From the NCBI GenBank assembly GCA_021828475.1, contig JAJZIY010000016.1, positions 1 through 55,437 of the forward strand: a stretch of 55,437 bases of DNA, read 5' to 3'. The notes below the pieces were generated by a model, which did not search any database, had not been told where the DNA came from, and saw only the letters and a list, made by a program, of their open reading frames with translations. Numbering within the stretch: the stretch's first letter is position 1; each line of letters begins with the position of its first letter. Position numbers and translations under genes: made by a program. Below, one piece after another: positions 53,828 through 55,437 of this stretch. This DNA comes from Actinomycetes bacterium (GTDB taxonomy: Bacteria > Actinomycetota > Acidimicrobiia > Acidimicrobiales > Palsa-688).

Positions 53828-55437
53828 TCAGCGGCGCGCGCCGGCGTTGCCTGTCGGGGCGCCGTGGCCGGTGCGCCCCGGCGCCCGAGCGCTCCCGGCA
53901 GCCGTACCCGCCCCGCCGCGCAGCACGACCGGGTCTATCCGCAGGCGCTCGCCGCCCGGGGTTGCGGGGCCCTGGTCTCCGTCGTAGAAGTGCAGGACCC
54001 TCAGCCGGTACCAGATGGCCATGGTGTCCAGCAGCGAACGGTAGACCGAGCGCCATGAGACGGTGCTCGAGAACTGGTGGCGCAGGCGGATGGGCGCCTC
54101 GAGGAAGCGCTTGTAGCCGAGGCGCCTCGCGATCACGAACAGCTCGAGGTCGAAGGCGAACCGCTTCTCGACCATGCGTGGCAGTACGGCCGAGAGGACG
54201 TCGCGCCGTACGAGCTTTATGCCTGTCTGGGTGTCCTTGATGTTGAGCCGGAAGCCCAGGCGCACGACCTGCTGGTAGCCCCACGAGTAGACACGCCGGA
54301 GCAGGGGGTACTCGACCTCGGAGAGGGGGTGGCGCTTGCTGCCCAGGATGATGTCCGGCCGGTACAGCTCGACCATTGTCTGGAAGGACTTGAGCAGGAT
54401 GGGGTCGAGGTCCCCGTCGGCGTCGATGAAGCCCAGGTAGCGTCCCTTGCCCCTGGCGAGCCCGATACGCAGGGCGGCGCCCTTGCCCTGGTTGCGGGCC
54501 AGCACGACGTTGGTCAGGCGAGGGTGCTCGGCCACCGCGCTGTCGAGCTCGCTGTCGCTGCCGTCTGTCGAGCCGTCGGAGACGGCGATCACCTCGTAGT
54601 CGGCACCAGAGCTGTCCAGCACAGCGAGCAGGCGTTGCATCGTGGGCACGAGGAGCCGGCCAGGGTTGTAGTACGGCACCACGACGGTGAGGTCACGCTC
54701 GGCATCGAGGAGAGCGAGGTTGGCGGCCTCGACGAGCGACCGGGGCGCCCGCTCGGCCCGGCCGAAGGCCACCGCGAGCATCGTGGCGCAGACGACGGAG
54801 ACGGCGACGACCGTCACGACCGCGATCTCCGTCATGGAGCGGTGCCATACCGAGGTGCCCGCCACGGCCACAGCGATGCCGGGCCAGCACAGCCCGGCCG
54901 TGACCCTGCCCCCCTGGTTGAGGTGGTAGTGGACCAGGATCGTCACCAGGCCGAGGAGGGCGGCGGCGAAGCTCAGCAGGCCCACGACGCTGGCGGCGCC
55001 GCTGTAGGCCCGGCCGAAGACCAGGTCGACGGCCGGCCGCGCCAGGAGGCTGACCACGACGGCTGCAGCCGACCCGGTCACCGCGACTGCAGCCGAAGCC
55101 AGCGCCAGCATCAGGCGCTGGTTGGGCCTGGCGTCCGGCCCGACGAGGCGGGGCACCTCGCTGCCCACCAGACGCGGGAAGGCCAGCGCAGCGATGGCCC
55201 CCGGCACGATCAGGGCGACCTGTGCTGCCGTGGCTGCCGCCGCGTACTGCCCTGACAGGGCCGGCCCGAGCCAGTGCCTGCCAAGGACCACGTCCGCAGC
55301 GGTGAGGGCCCAGTAACCCGTGAACACCACCGCCGGCACGCCGGCCGGCCCCCACCGCAGACGGCCGGCTGTCACCCTGTTCATGGGAGCGGCCCCGTCA
55401 CCGGCCGCCCCGGCCGCCCCGGCCGCCCCGGCCGCCC
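53828..55437 (-). CDS. Polysaccharide flippase (C-terminal half) fused to dolichyl-phosphate-sugar-synthase-like glycosyltransferase; 5' end outside window
   Basis: The frame is open from the window edge to the stop at 53828. After ATG 55384 come about six membrane helices (to residue 207) resembling the second half of a Wzx-type flippase, with LIVPGAIAALAFPRLV as marker. A GT2 domain follows (about 230-460): LTVVVPYYNPG, SDGSTDGS, GKGAALRIGLARGKG, the metal-binding DADGDLDP, GSKRHPLSEVEYP and KDTQTGIKLVRRD, like ALG5-type phospho-glucosyltransferases. Upstream of the ATG the frame encodes (Gly-Ala-Ala)4 and continues off the window, so the flippase N-terminal half is expected there. It would make and flip a lipid-linked sugar. 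The last 50 residues are disordered. Confidence 0.8.
   Translation of the reverse strand, partial: AAGAAGAAGAAGDGAAPMNRVTAGRLRWGPAGVPAVVFTGYWALTAADVVLGRHWLGPALSGQYAAAATAAQVALIVPGAIAALAFPRLVGSEVPRLVGPDARPNQRLMLALASAAVAVTGSAAAVVVSLLARPAVDLVFGRAYSGAASVVGLLSFAAALLGLVTILVHYHLNQGGRVTAGLCWPGIAVAVAGTSVWHRSMTEIAVVTVVAVSVVCATMLAVAFGRAERAPRSLVEAANLALLDAERDLTVVVPYYNPGRLLVPTMQRLLAVLDSSGADYEVIAVSDGSTDGSDSELDSAVAEHPRLTNVVLARNQGKGAALRIGLARGKGRYLGFIDADGDLDPILLKSFQTMVELYRPDIILGSKRHPLSEVEYPLLRRVYSWGYQQVVRLGFRLNIKDTQTGIKLVRRDVLSAVLPRMVEKRFAFDLELFVIARRLGYKRFLEAPIRLRHQFSSTVSWRSVYRSLLDTMAIWYRLRVLHFYDGDQGPATPGGERLRIDPVVLRGGAGTAAGSARAPGRTGHGAPTGNAGARR
55401..55436. repeat. 9-bp tandem repeat CCGGCCGCC x4 at the window edge
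   Basis: Four perfect head-to-tail copies, coding a Gly-Ala-Ala repeat in the flippase-glycosyltransferase frame. Confidence 0.85.

Noticed and set aside
55401..55437. CCGGCCGCC repeats as a CRISPR or telomere-like element
   Set aside because: The 9-bp units have no spacers and fit an in-frame Gly-Ala-Ala repeat of the flippase-glycosyltransferase gene.

Overview
The window is about 55 kb of very GC-rich chromosome with frequent GTG starts and many 4-bp ATGA or GTGA gene overlaps. Two WhiB-family proteins, a DUF2510 membrane protein, a SenX3/RegX3-type two-component pair, MutT1-like parts beside polyphosphate kinase and a class E-like sortase point to an actinobacterium (Actinomycetota). A deep lineage such as Acidimicrobiia is possible, but I cannot fix the class from the sequence alone. 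I see no phage, transposase, rRNA or CRISPR array. One tRNA-Thr(CGT) is present.

Layout. 1-7.4 kb: the tail of a low-complexity gene, then a phosphate/polyphosphate-flavoured block: regX3-like regulator, soluble SenX3-like kinase, histidine phosphatase, a divergent sortase, a Nudix hydrolase, ppk and a small conserved gene. 7.4-11.8 kb: leuA behind a readable leucine attenuator (leader peptide, stem, terminator), two whiB genes, tatA and a formiminotransferase-like gene. 11.9-18.5 kb: a tightly packed five-gene operon, MoxR ATPase, VWA protein, circularly permuted ATP-grasp (with a polyglutamine tail), alpha-E protein and transglutaminase-like protease. 18.6-22.2 kb: a degenerate family 2 glycosidase, an SCP2-like protein, a DUF2510 protein and a small acidic protein behind a 16-bp palindrome. 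22.3-28.7 kb: icd-mdh, an orphan DNA methyltransferase, a one-carbon/purine operon purN-folD-metF, and dedA. 28.8-32.2 kb: a lone uronate isomerase, an EAL-HDOD protein and a small basic protein.

32.3-47.5 kb is the most coherent accessory block: a nucleoside import and salvage island. A LacI-type regulator is followed by a secreted BMP/nucleoside-binding protein, an ABC ATPase fused to its permease, a second permease, a PfkB kinase, pseudouridine-5'-phosphate glycosidase, three non-identical nucleoside hydrolases, an adenosine-deaminase-like enzyme, ribokinase, and a divergent creatininase/amidohydrolase pair. Together these would import nucleosides, cleave N- and C-glycosidic bonds, phosphorylate the sugar to ribose-5-phosphate and perhaps open the bases.

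47.8-53.5 kb: the tRNA, then a livK-livH-livM-livG-livF branched-chain amino acid-type ABC transporter, with a 16-bp hairpin between livK and the permease genes. 53.8 kb to the end: a 5'-truncated gene joining the C-terminal half of a polysaccharide flippase to a dolichyl-phosphate-sugar-synthase-like glycosyltransferase.

The best candidates for an under-described system are the MoxR/VWA + ATP-grasp/alpha-E/transglutaminase operon and the nucleoside/pseudouridine island. All family assignments come from reading motifs; no database search was run.
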